Notes: generated by a model not told the origin, from the sequence alone. A stretch of 43,992 bases of DNA from an uncultured Clostridia bacterium (GCA_946538975.1 CAMNHF010000007.1:1-43992); one strand, 5' to 3'. Numbered from the stretch's first letter, positions 28,964 to 37,990 are shown. Numbers and translations: made by a program.

Positions 28964-29118
28964 GGGGAAGGTTGATTGCGACCACCCCGCACTTCTTCTG
29001 CGACAGCGAGAACCGGCCTGCGATTGTGGTTTCTGGCGGCGAGCACTATGATCTGCTGCCTGCGTATGATACAGCAAAGGGGGTCAGCATCGATGAGTTC
29101 AACCGGGGTCTTGAATAA
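28939..29118 (+). CDS. Possible 59-aa protein at the head of cassette 2
   Basis: MTRRDRWIRGRLIATTPHFFCDSENRPAIVVSGGEHYDLLPAYDTAKGVSIDEFNRGLE; protein-like composition but N-terminus lies in the shared leader. Confidence 0.3.
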   Translation: MTRRDRWIRGRLIATTPHFFCDSENRPAIVVSGGEHYDLLPAYDTAKGVSIDEFNRGLE

Positions 29119-30202
29119 AGAAGAAATCAAGAATACGAGAACGCTTTCCTGCGCGTTTTGCATCTATGCCTTTGTTTTCGCCATTGCAGCGCACTTGCCG
29201 ACATATGGTTCCGATCCGAAACACACGAAGTATATTTGGCTTGCGTATTTCATCATGATCTGTTCAACGGTCATCAGCATTTTGCTTGTTCAGACGAAAC
29301 ACAAAAAAGTGTGTCTTGTTGTGCAGTCCATCATCTATGAATTGAATTTGGTTTACATTGCGCTGTCAATTGCAACAACAGAGTTGATTGCTTATGTGCC
29401 CCTTCAAATCCTGATTATTTTTCTATGGAGATACCTGATCCCTAACAAGAAGTCAGACAGGATAACCACTGCAGGAACGCTGTATATTCTCAATGCAGTA
29501 TTGCCTCTGTACATCGTTTTGCATCTGGTTCTTTCCAGTTTCGGAGTAGGCAGTCTGGTATTGCACTTCGTTTACAGACTTGCGTGCGTACTCTCCATTG
29601 CATTGTGCCTTTTCATTTCTATACAGTCTGCAGTGTCAGATGCCAAGACAGGTAACGATAAAAACATGCGCAGCGCATTTTATACCAGTTGTCTGCTTAC
29701 CGTTTGGGTACCAATCATCTTCAATTTGTCAACAAGGGTAATGTTCCGTGATAACATTGGCTTCAGCCTGCTGTCGTTCAGCGACGAGATCCTGAACGCT
29801 ATCCTGGCCATTGTGCTTTTCTGCCTGACGTGCAAAAACAAACATATCCAAATCCAACTGGCCATTGTCGTGGTATTCATCATATTTGAGTTTGGCAGGA
29901 TGAGCCTTCTGATGCGTGATGTGACAATTGGGAATCGAAACGCTTTGATCGATTTGCTGTGTCATATTCTGTTTGTAATCATTTGCTTTGTCATCGCGCT
30001 GCATGTTAAAGGTGAACTCTCAAGCCGAATGCTGCAAAGGGTATTGTCTGTGTCCGCGATCGCCTTTGTTGTCATCCTTTGCATCCAGCTGCTTTTGACA
30101 GGATTCCATGATGATGACTATAGCAGGTATCCTTTATTCTTTGCCTGTTTCTGTCTGAACGGACGCATCACCACTTTGCGACAACCGCGGAATGAAGGCT
30201 GA
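29093..30202 (+). CDS. Polytopic membrane protein, unknown function
   Basis: Many TM segments; visibly AT-richer than flanks; ATG 29093 about 10 nt after AAAGGGGG. Confidence 0.75.
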   Translation: MSSTGVLNKEEIKNTRTLSCAFCIYAFVFAIAAHLPTYGSDPKHTKYIWLAYFIMICSTVISILLVQTKHKKVCLVVQSIIYELNLVYIALSIATTELIAYVPLQILIIFLWRYLIPNKKSDRITTAGTLYILNAVLPLYIVLHLVLSSFGVGSLVLHFVYRLACVLSIALCLFISIQSAVSDAKTGNDKNMRSAFYTSCLLTVWVPIIFNLSTRVMFRDNIGFSLLSFSDEILNAILAIVLFCLTCKNKHIQIQLAIVVVFIIFEFGRMSLLMRDVTIGNRNALIDLLCHILFVIICFVIALHVKGELSSRMLQRVLSVSAIAFVVILCIQLLLTGFHDDDYSRYPLFFACFCLNGRITTLRQPRNEG

Positions 30203-30296
30203 AACGGTTATCGTTCTGCACCTGGACAGAGTCAGGTATGGCGGTTGAGCGCCGTTGCCAGCTGTGTGCAGCTTCCCGACGGCACAAGGCACTGCA

Positions 30297-30406
30297 GCCG
30301 GCTAAGCGAAGCGGTGCACACGAAAACCCAAAACGATAAAACGGGCCGTGAGCCGGCGACGCCATGACGGCGCGCTGACGCACAGCCCGTTTGCAGTTGG
30401 GGCCAA
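30297..30406 (-). repeat. Family B 110-nt structured element, copy 2
   Basis: Ungapped match to 23611-23720 in the opposite orientation. Confidence 0.88.
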
Positions 30407-30478
30407 TTCCGCTGTGAAGATGCGGTTTTGATTGTGATGGGGTCTAAGCCGTCCGGGGGAGCGGCTCTCCGGGCAGCC

Positions 30479-31561
30479 TTACACCGCTGTCTGCGCCATC
30501 TCCGTGCACATCAGCAGGAAGGCGCCGACGCCGTGCAGATCGTTCACGCTGACCGGCCTGCCGCAGTAGAAGGCGTAGTCGCCCACGCCGGTGCCGATGC
30601 ACACATTGCCGACCAGCACGCGCCCGTCCTCCCAGCCGAGATCGCGGATGACGCCCTCATAGCCGCGGCGGGCGGCGTCGAGGAAGCTCACGGGCAGCAC
30701 GCCCCGGCGCACGGCGCGGCACAGGCCCGCCACGTACAGGCAGGAGCAGGAGTTCTCCAGCCAGTTGCCGGGCTGATCTCCCTTGTTCACGACCTGATAC
30801 CAGCGGCCGTCCTCGCTCTGGAAGGGGCACAGGGCCCGCAGCAGGTCGGCGGCGAGCGCCTGCAGCGACGCCTTGCCGTCGCCCTCGGGCAGCTGATCCG
30901 CCGCGTCCAGCAGGGCCACCGGCACCCAGCCCATGGAGCGCCCCCAGAATTCCGGCGCGCGGCCGGTCGCCGGGTCGGCCCAGGCGGTCTTGCGGTCGCC
31001 GTCCCAGGCGTGGAACCACAGCCCCGTGGCCTCGTCGCGGGTGTGCTTCGCCACCAGCTGCGCCTCCCGCACCACGTCCTCCGCCATGTCCGGCCGGGCA
31101 TAGCGGCGGGCGTACTCCGCGCATAAGGGCCCGGCCATGTACAGGCCGTCCAGCCAGAGCTGGTTGGGCAGGGTGGTCTTGTGCCACCAGCCGCCCTCCG
31201 CGGTGCGCGGGATGTCCCGCACCTCAGCCATCACGCTCTCCAGACACTTTGCGAAGAAGGGGTCGTCGCTCCGATCCATCAGGGGGAAGAGCAGGATGCC
31301 CGGCTGGATGTCGTCCAGATCGGCGTGGACGCCGCTCAGAATGCGGCCCTCCGGGTCGAACACGCTGCGCACCCACCGCTCAATGTAGTCCATGTACGCT
31401 TCGCGGCCGTTCAGGCGGTATGTGTGCTCCATGCCGCTGAGGAACACGCCCTGATGGTAGTGGAAGCGGCCCTTGGGCGGCAGATCCTCCGGAGCCCAGG
31501 TTTGCATCATGGTGTCGCAGGCGGCCTCCGCCCACCGGAGCGGGGAATCGGGTCTCGTCAT
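30479..31561 (-). CDS. GH105 unsaturated rhamnogalacturonyl/glucuronyl hydrolase (YteR-like)
   Basis: YHQGVFLSGMEHTY, WWHKTTLPNQLWLDGLYMAGPL, EFWGRSMGWVPVALLD; AAGGAGG before ATG 31561. Confidence 0.92.
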   Translation of the reverse strand: MTRPDSPLRWAEAACDTMMQTWAPEDLPPKGRFHYHQGVFLSGMEHTYRLNGREAYMDYIERWVRSVFDPEGRILSGVHADLDDIQPGILLFPLMDRSDDPFFAKCLESVMAEVRDIPRTAEGGWWHKTTLPNQLWLDGLYMAGPLCAEYARRYARPDMAEDVVREAQLVAKHTRDEATGLWFHAWDGDRKTAWADPATGRAPEFWGRSMGWVPVALLDAADQLPEGDGKASLQALAADLLRALCPFQSEDGRWYQVVNKGDQPGNWLENSCSCLYVAGLCRAVRRGVLPVSFLDAARRGYEGVIRDLGWEDGRVLVGNVCIGTGVGDYAFYCGRPVSVNDLHGVGAFLLMCTEMAQTAV

Positions 31562-31599
31562 GACAGCGTTCCTCCTTTGATTGCGCAAATGACTGAACC

Positions 31600-31682
31600 G
31601 GGGGAAGGCCACCCCTTTCTCTGAGAGAAAGGGGCTGTCCTCCCCCCAGTCCCCTCTTCTTCCTGAAAGAGCACTTCAGGGG
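31600..31682 (+). repeat. Family A hairpin repeat, copy 3
   Basis: GGGGGAAGGCCACCCCTTTCTC/GAGAAAGGGGCTGTCCTCCCCC then AGTCCCCTCTTCTTCCTGAAAGAGCACTTCAGG. Confidence 0.8.
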
Positions 31683-31737
31683 GCGGCAGCGGGCCTTGTT
31701 TCGAAAACAGCATTCGCGGCGGGGCGGCGTTTTCCTG

Positions 31738-33042
31738 CTATTCGTCCCATTCGCCGTGCAGGCTGCGGCGCAGGCCCTTGGGCATGTGATTCTTCAGCTG
31801 GCCATTCACCGCCTTGCCGAAGCCCAGCGGCAGGCCCTGCAGCGACGGCAGCACCCAGCCCTGCACAGGCAGCTCGCAGGGCAGCTGTTCGCCGTTCAGC
31901 CAGCGGACGGCCTCGGCCTCGCGCAGCGGCACCCGCGGCAGCTCCGGCGGCGCGGCGGACACGGCCCAGGCGTGATCCGGCTGGAAATACCGCTCCTTCG
32001 CCGTGCCCAGGTGCAGCCCGCAGCGCCACACCCGCAGGCCGCGCAGGTCGGGGCAGCCGGGCAGGGATACCAGCGTGCCGCCCCACAGGAAGCACTCCGG
32101 CGCCGGCGCGAAGTCCCGCAGCAGCCGCAGCGCGTTCCGGTCCGGCGGCGTCTGGCGGGCGGCGGGCAGGCCGGCGGGCGAGTTCCCTTCGCGCAGGAAC
32201 AGGGCCGCGAACTGCCCCTCTCCGCGCATCCGGTGGGGATAGCAGGTCAGCATGCCCTCCGGCGCGTCGGCCCCCGGCAGGGAGAAGGGCGCCAGGGCGA
32301 AGTCCGGGTGCTGCCGGAGGAAGTGCCGCACATTGCCTTCGTTTTCGATGCCGTTGAGGGTACAGGTGGCGTAGACCAGCCGACCGCCGGGGCGCACCAG
32401 CATGGCCGCCGCGTCGAGGATCTCCCGCTGGCGAAGGGCGCAGCCGTCGCGGGCGGCGGGGGACCACTCGGCTCGGGTCTCCGGATGCCGGCGGAACATG
32501 CCCTCGCCGGAGCAGGGCGCGTCCACCAGCACCGCGTCGAAGCCGCCGGGCCAGCGCGCCGCCAGCGCCGCCGGCAGCTCGGAGATGACCAGCGTGTTCG
32601 TGAGGCCCATGCGCTCCACATTGCGGGAGAGGATCTGCGCGCGCTTCGCCACCGGCTCATTGGCGACCAGCAGCCCCTCGCCGCGCAGCATCGCGCCCAG
32701 CTGGGTTGTCTTGCCACCGGGGGCCGCGCACAGGTCGAGCACCCGCTCTCCCGGGCGGACGCCGAGCACAGCCGCGGGCAGCATCGCGCCAGGATCCTGC
32801 AGGTACCAGGCCCCTGCCTCGTGCAGCGGCACGGCCCCGGCGCGGGAATCCAGCGGCAGATAGAAGCCGTCCGCCGCCCAGGGCACCGGCTCCAGCGGCG
32901 GCAGGCCCGTCTCCGGCTGCTTGAGCGGATTGCGGCGCAGGCCCCGGCAGGGCTCCGCCTCCATCGCGCGCAAAAAAGCCGGCAGTTCGTCTTGCAGCTG
33001 CCGGCTCATCTCTTCCACAAAGGCTTCAGGAAGCTGTGTCAT
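31738..33042 (-). CDS. RsmF/NOL1-NOP2-Sun family RNA m5C methyltransferase
   Basis: VLDLCAAPGGKTTQLGAM, VDAPCSGEGMFRRHP, YATCTLNGIENE. Confidence 0.93.
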   Translation of the reverse strand: MTQLPEAFVEEMSRQLQDELPAFLRAMEAEPCRGLRRNPLKQPETGLPPLEPVPWAADGFYLPLDSRAGAVPLHEAGAWYLQDPGAMLPAAVLGVRPGERVLDLCAAPGGKTTQLGAMLRGEGLLVANEPVAKRAQILSRNVERMGLTNTLVISELPAALAARWPGGFDAVLVDAPCSGEGMFRRHPETRAEWSPAARDGCALRQREILDAAAMLVRPGGRLVYATCTLNGIENEGNVRHFLRQHPDFALAPFSLPGADAPEGMLTCYPHRMRGEGQFAALFLREGNSPAGLPAARQTPPDRNALRLLRDFAPAPECFLWGGTLVSLPGCPDLRGLRVWRCGLHLGTAKERYFQPDHAWAVSAAPPELPRVPLREAEAVRWLNGEQLPCELPVQGWVLPSLQGLPLGFGKAVNGQLKNHMPKGLRRSLHGEWDE

Positions 33043-33583
33043 CGGTGCTCTCCTTCGCGCGGCGGCGCCGGACTGTCCGCCGCTGCCCGGCTTCCGGGGC
33101 GTTGTCGTCGGGATGCCGCCACTTCGGCGGAACATAGGGCCTGTGGAAGGCGTCCTCCTTGCTCAGCTGCTCCGGGCCGCGCCGCGGGATACCGTAGGCG
33201 GGCGTGTCGTCGTCCGCGATGCCGGCCATCATCGCCTGCAGCCGCTGCCGCAGACGGGAGGGCTGCCGCTCCACGGCGGGGGCGGGCTCCGGCGGCTCCT
33301 CAACGGGAGGCTGCGCGGCGGTCTCGGGGAGGATCGGCGGCCGGGGATGGCGCAGGCGGCGGAAGAAGCTCCTCCACACCTCGATGGGCCGCCAGCGCAG
33401 CAGGTACACGGTGATGTCCGCCGCGGTGCCGATGATCAGCAGCACGATGACCAGCGCCTTCCAGTTGGCCGTCAGCCAGCCGCCCAGCCCGTCCGGCGCG
33501 TACCACAGCGCCCACAGCTGGGAGGCAATGCCCCGCACCCAGCTGAGCAGGGCACTGAGCACGCCGGTCGCAAAGCCGTTCAT
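33026..33583 (-). CDS. Membrane protein with basic, Pro-rich cytoplasmic tail
   Basis: One or two TM segments near the N-terminus; start 33583. Confidence 0.6.
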   Translation of the reverse strand: MNGFATGVLSALLSWVRGIASQLWALWYAPDGLGGWLTANWKALVIVLLIIGTAADITVYLLRWRPIEVWRSFFRRLRHPRPPILPETAAQPPVEEPPEPAPAVERQPSRLRQRLQAMMAGIADDDTPAYGIPRRGPEQLSKEDAFHRPYVPPKWRHPDDNAPEAGQRRTVRRRRAKESTDDTAS

Positions 33584-33661
33584 CCCGCACCGCCTTTCTG
33601 TGTACAGGTTTTCAGGTGTTGAAGCTGAGAAAGAAACCGGTGGTTCGCGTACCGCTGAGTT

Positions 33662-33768
33662 CAACCCCTCCGCCCTTCGGGCACCTCCCCTGATCGGGGA
33701 GGCAAGCTTTCGTGCCCCCCTGGCTCCCCGATCAGGGGAGCTGTCGCCGCCAGGCGACTGAGGGGTTG
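33662..33768. repeat. CAACCCCTC...GAGGGGTTG palindromic MITE/REP-like element
   Basis: 9-bp terminal inverted repeats and two internal hairpins (CTCCCCTGATCGGGGAG, CTCCCCGATCAGGGGAG). Confidence 0.8.
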
Positions 33769-33821
33769 CTCTTGGGGCTGCGGGCGGAACTGGTGATTCT
33801 CCCATCGTCAGGCGGCGAGAT

Positions 33822-35153
33822 TTACTCGCTGATCGTCACCTGGACCGTCGCGGGGGTCATCACGATCTCGAAGGACTCGCCGTCGGGGCTGTTGACCGTG
33901 CAGTTGAGCGGCAGCTCGTAGGTGCCGGGGCCCAAGCCGGTGACGTCGCAGCTGAGGCCGAGCATGCTGGAGCGCAGGCCGCCCAGGGACAGGAACGCGC
34001 CCTGCACCATCACGTCCGCCGTGTAGGAGGACAGGACGATGCGCTGGCCGGCGCTCTGGCTGGTGACCGCAATGCGGATGCCGGGGAAGCTGCGCGTGGC
34101 GATGACCGGGCCGATCTCCACGGCGACGGTGACGCTGTCCGGGTTCAGATAGACCAGCTCCGAGGGGACGCGAATCTTGATTTTCTTGTTCACGGAGGAG
34201 GACAGGCCGCTGACGTCCAGGGTGCTGTCCGGGTAGAGGACGTCCAGGCCCTCCAGCGCCGCGGCCTGGGCGGCCACGGTGACCTGGGCCGGGGTGATCG
34301 TGACGGCCTTCACCTCGTAGCCCTCCGCGGGCGTGCCGATGACCATGCCCACATCGCTGAGGCCGATCGTCTTGGCCGGGTAGAGATCCTGCTCGACGAC
34401 CACGCGGCCCGAGGCGCTCTCGGTGCTGGCGATCTCCAGCAGCGCGCTCTCCACGTTGTTGCCCTCGCTGTCCACCAGGCGGAAGGGCAGGGAGGTTCGG
34501 GCCGTACCCTCGCGCAGCTTCACGGTGGAGAGATCCAGCGTGACCTCGGCGCGGACAATGCTCTCCACCAGGCTCTTCGGCCCGCTGACCGTGATGATGG
34601 AGGGATCCGCCTTCGGCACGGTGTGATACCAGCCGCTGTCCAGCTCGCCGGTCAGATTGACCTGCACGGGCACGCGGTAGCTGCTCTCGTACTCCTCCAC
34701 CTCCACATGCACCGTGGAGGGCTCCACGCTGGACACATTGCCGTAGGTCGTGCTGTTGGTGAACATCACCGTCAGCTCCTGCGGGCCGGCGCTGTGCACG
34801 CGGCTCAGGTCGATGCGCAGATTGTAATCGGAGACGGAGGCATCCTCATATTTCAGCTGGGGCACGTCCACCCGCATGGTGACGTTGTTCAGCTGGTCGG
34901 TGAGATCGTTCACGACGATGAAGCCGTTGCGCTTGATGGTCTGGTCGCCGATCTCGCTGATGGTCGCGGTGGTGAAGACCTTCTCGCGGGTCAGCTTCTC
35001 GTCCTGGGAGATCAGCGCGGCCCAGAGGACCAGCGCCATCGCGAGGGAGAGCAGCTTGAAGCCCCAGTTGTTCGTCAGGGCTTCCCACAGGGCCTTCAGC
35101 ACCACGACAAGGCGGCGGCGCTTCGGGGCCTCCGGAGCGGGGGTGTTGCTCAT
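33822..35153 (-). CDS. cdaR: YbbR-domain protein
   Basis: N-terminal TM NNWGFKLLSLAMALVLWAAL, YbbR repeats, overlaps the end of cdaA. Confidence 0.92.
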   Translation of the reverse strand: MSNTPAPEAPKRRRLVVVLKALWEALTNNWGFKLLSLAMALVLWAALISQDEKLTREKVFTTATISEIGDQTIKRNGFIVVNDLTDQLNNVTMRVDVPQLKYEDASVSDYNLRIDLSRVHSAGPQELTVMFTNSTTYGNVSSVEPSTVHVEVEEYESSYRVPVQVNLTGELDSGWYHTVPKADPSIITVSGPKSLVESIVRAEVTLDLSTVKLREGTARTSLPFRLVDSEGNNVESALLEIASTESASGRVVVEQDLYPAKTIGLSDVGMVIGTPAEGYEVKAVTITPAQVTVAAQAAALEGLDVLYPDSTLDVSGLSSSVNKKIKIRVPSELVYLNPDSVTVAVEIGPVIATRSFPGIRIAVTSQSAGQRIVLSSYTADVMVQGAFLSLGGLRSSMLGLSCDVTGLGPGTYELPLNCTVNSPDGESFEIVMTPATVQVTISE

Positions 35154-36007
35154 TCCTCCACCTCCTTTTTGCGCAGGAGGTCGCGCGCCATGGTGTGCAG
35201 GCTGCGGCGGCGCGGCTCCGTGGCGGCTTCCAGCACCGTGCGGAGGGAACGGCTGTCCATATGGCGGGTCAGCCTGCCGCCCCGGGCGACGGACATGATG
35301 CCGGTCTCCTCGGAGACGATCAGGGCGATGGCGTCGGTGCTCTCGCTGACGCCCAGGGCCGCCCGGTGGCGGGTGCCCAGCTCACGGCTGACGGTCGGGT
35401 TCTCGGTGAGGTTCAGGATGCAGGCGCCCGCCACCACGCGGGTGTCGCGGATGATCACCGCCCCGTCGTGCAGGGGGGTGTTGGGCTCGAAGATGTTCTC
35501 CAGCAGCGGGGCGGAGACGCGGCCGTCGATGGCGGTGCCGGTCTGGATGATGTCCTGCAGGCCGGTCTTCTGCTCGATGACGATCAGCGCGCCCACACGG
35601 CGGCGGCTCAGGTCGTTCATGCACTGGATGATCTCGGAGATCATGTGCTCGCGCTCCTCGGCGCCGTCGGCCTGCCGCCCCGAGGCGAGCAGGGTGCCGC
35701 GGCCCAGCTGCTCCAGCGCCTTGCGCAGCTCCGGCTGGAAGAGGATCACCAGCACCACCGCGCCATTGTTGATGACGGTCATCAGCAGCCAGTTGAGGGC
35801 GGTCAGGCCCAGCAGGGTGCTCACGCCGGTGACGACCAGCAGGGCGATGAGGCCCTTCAGCACGGCGCTGCCGCGGGTCTGGCGCATCAGCATGATGACT
35901 TCATAAATAATGACCGCCACGATCAAAATGTCCACCACATCCCGGGGGGAGATCCGGTGGGTCACATTCCAAGCGGCGGTCTGGATCATCTGCCAGATGT
36001 TCGTCAA
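35150..36007 (-). CDS. cdaA: Diadenylate cyclase (TTG start)
   Basis: LHDGAVII and GTRHRAALG motifs; GGAGG 7 nt before TTG (36007). Confidence 0.94.
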   Translation of the reverse strand: MTNIWQMIQTAAWNVTHRISPRDVVDILIVAVIIYEVIMLMRQTRGSAVLKGLIALLVVTGVSTLLGLTALNWLLMTVINNGAVVLVILFQPELRKALEQLGRGTLLASGRQADGAEEREHMISEIIQCMNDLSRRRVGALIVIEQKTGLQDIIQTGTAIDGRVSAPLLENIFEPNTPLHDGAVIIRDTRVVAGACILNLTENPTVSRELGTRHRAALGVSESTDAIALIVSEETGIMSVARGGRLTRHMDSRSLRTVLEAATEPRRRSLHTMARDLLRKKEVEE

Positions 36008-36177
36008 AGCCCTGCCTCCGTTGCTGCAGCCAGTGGGAAAACGGGAATACCGACGCCTGCCGCACAGACAGGGCGTCATTCATGATTATACAACATTCCC
36101 CGCGTCAGGTGAACCGGTTTTTCAGAATTTTTACGAAAAGTTTTCCGAATGATTTCAAAGGCGGAGCCGGGGAAGGT

Positions 36178-36213
36178 GGAGGAGCTGGCGGAGTTGGAGG
36201 AGCTGGCGGAGCT
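36178..36213 (+). repeat. 18-bp tandem duplication (GGAGGAGCTGGCGGAGYT x2)
   Basis: Direct read; abuts family A copy 4. Confidence 0.75.
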
Positions 36214-36298
36214 GGGGGAAGGGGCACCCCTTTCTCTGAGAGAAAGCGGTTCCCCTTCCCCCAGGCCCCCATCCTCTCCGGAAAGAGCATCCTTGGGG
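36212..36298 (+). repeat. Family A hairpin repeat, copy 4
   Basis: CTGGGGGAAGGGGCACCCCTTTCTC/GAGAAAGCGGTTCCCCTTCCCCCAG then GCCCCCATCCTCTCCGGAAAGAGCATCCTTGG. Confidence 0.82.
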
Positions 36299-36315
36299 CC
36301 GGGCAGGATGATGAT

Positions 36316-36347
36316 CACAGAAAAAACGCCCCGGCAGCGCGGGGCGG
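36316..36347 (-). terminator. Terminator of the BspA-like gene
   Basis: Minus strand GCCCCGCGCTGCCGGGGCGTTTTTT. Confidence 0.75.
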
Positions 36348-36382
36348 GGTGGGGAAGGGAAGATCAGTTGAAGAGCCAGTCG

Positions 36383-37990
36383 TTAGCGTCGAGAATAAAC
36401 ATAGCTGACATTGTTGTCCTTGCAATAACGCTCGGCGTAGCTGCCGCGGGCAACTGTAACCGTAAGAGAAGGGCAAGAATCAAAGGCAAGTTTCCCAATA
36501 CTGGAGATACTATCTGGTATCGTCACTCTCGTCAAGAAACGACATTGCCAAAATGCGCGTTCTCCTATACTCTTCACGCTATTTGGGATTGTTACTTTAG
36601 TTAAGTTATAGCAGTTTTCAAATGCCGAATCTCCGATTGCAGTAATGCCCTGCGGGATCGAGAATACCTTATCGCCGAGCCCTTCAGGATAGCAAACGAG
36701 CCTATTCGTTGATTTCTCATAGAGTACACCGCCAATTGCTTCAAAATAGGGGTTCTTCCACGAGACCTCAATACGGTATAAGATATTGCATCTGCGGAAT
36801 GGATTCCCAACCATTTCCTTTACGCTTTCCGGAATGGTTATGCTGGTCAGTTTGTTGCAACTGCTAAACGCACCATTGCCAAGACTGATCACGCCATTTG
36901 AGATCGTTATACTGGTCAGACTTTCACATAAGTCGAAGGCCAATTTTTCGATACTGGTGACACTGCCTGGAATGGTAACGCTAATGAGACCACAACCAGC
37001 GAATGCTGAATCCTCAATACAAGTCACACTGTCTGGTATAGTTACATCAGTCAGGTTTCTGCAATAAGCAAAAGCATAACTGCCAATGGAGGTGATTCCT
37101 TGAGGTATGGAAAAGCTTTTGGCGTTTGATCCCGCTGGATAACATACAAGCTTACTCGTACTATTTTCATACAGTATTCCATTTTTGGTCCCGAAATATG
37201 AGTTCTTGGATGACACGTCGATCTGTTTAAGTGCTTGACAATTGCAGAATGGGTTTTTACCCATGTGCTTAACACTGCTCGGTATTGTCACGCTTGTCAA
37301 ATCTGTGCACAAATTGAAAGCTTGGTCCCCAATGCTGGTAACACTGCTCGGAATTGTGATGCTCCTCAGAGCAACACATGTACTAAACGCCTTGGCTCCG
37401 ATACTGATGACGCTGCTTGGAATTGTGATACTTGGAATCTTAATGCAACCAAAAAACGAATAGTCGCCAATTTTCGTGACACTGTCAGGAATTGAAACAC
37501 TGGTTAGATTTTTGCAATAGTTAAATGCATTCCTGCCGATCACTACAGTCCCTTGGGGGATTTCATACTTTTTTGCAGTTAATGCTTTGGGATAGCAAAT
37601 GAGAGTTTTTGTGGCCTTCTCAAAAAGCACACCATTCTTGACATAAAAATATGGGTTTTTAGATGAAACAGTGATCTGTTTCAGATTATCGCAAGAGGCA
37701 AATGGATTTCCTCCCATTTCTCTTATACTTTCCGGGATTGTTACACTCGTCAGTTTACTTAAAATCCCAAATATGTCATCGCCAAGGCTCGTAACCTTTT
37801 TCTTGTTCAATGTATCAGGAATGGTTAGTTTCTCTGCGTTTCCCCGATACTTGATGATCCTCACCGTGCCGTTTGGCAGCACTTCGTATTCATAATCACC
37901 CGTTCGCAGCGTATCGCTGTCTGCCTGCGCAAAGCCGCACAGGCTGGCCACCAACATCACGACCAGCAGAACGCAAAAACACTTCTTCAT
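36383..37990 (-). CDS. Exported BspA-like leucine-rich repeat (LRR_5) protein
   Basis: Signal peptide MKKCFCVLLVVMLVASLCGFAQA; repeated LTSVTIPxSVxSIGxxAFxxC units. Confidence 0.92.
   Translation of the reverse strand: MKKCFCVLLVVMLVASLCGFAQADSDTLRTGDYEYEVLPNGTVRIIKYRGNAEKLTIPDTLNKKKVTSLGDDIFGILSKLTSVTIPESIREMGGNPFASCDNLKQITVSSKNPYFYVKNGVLFEKATKTLICYPKALTAKKYEIPQGTVVIGRNAFNYCKNLTSVSIPDSVTKIGDYSFFGCIKIPSITIPSSVISIGAKAFSTCVALRSITIPSSVTSIGDQAFNLCTDLTSVTIPSSVKHMGKNPFCNCQALKQIDVSSKNSYFGTKNGILYENSTSKLVCYPAGSNAKSFSIPQGITSIGSYAFAYCRNLTDVTIPDSVTCIEDSAFAGCGLISVTIPGSVTSIEKLAFDLCESLTSITISNGVISLGNGAFSSCNKLTSITIPESVKEMVGNPFRRCNILYRIEVSWKNPYFEAIGGVLYEKSTNRLVCYPEGLGDKVFSIPQGITAIGDSAFENCYNLTKVTIPNSVKSIGERAFWQCRFLTRVTIPDSISSIGKLAFDSCPSLTVTVARGSYAERYCKDNNVSYVYSRR

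Noticed and set aside
33822-36007. cdaA-cdaR as unusual because glmM is not adjacent
   Set aside because: glmM is often but not always adjacent; its absence here is not strong evidence of anything.
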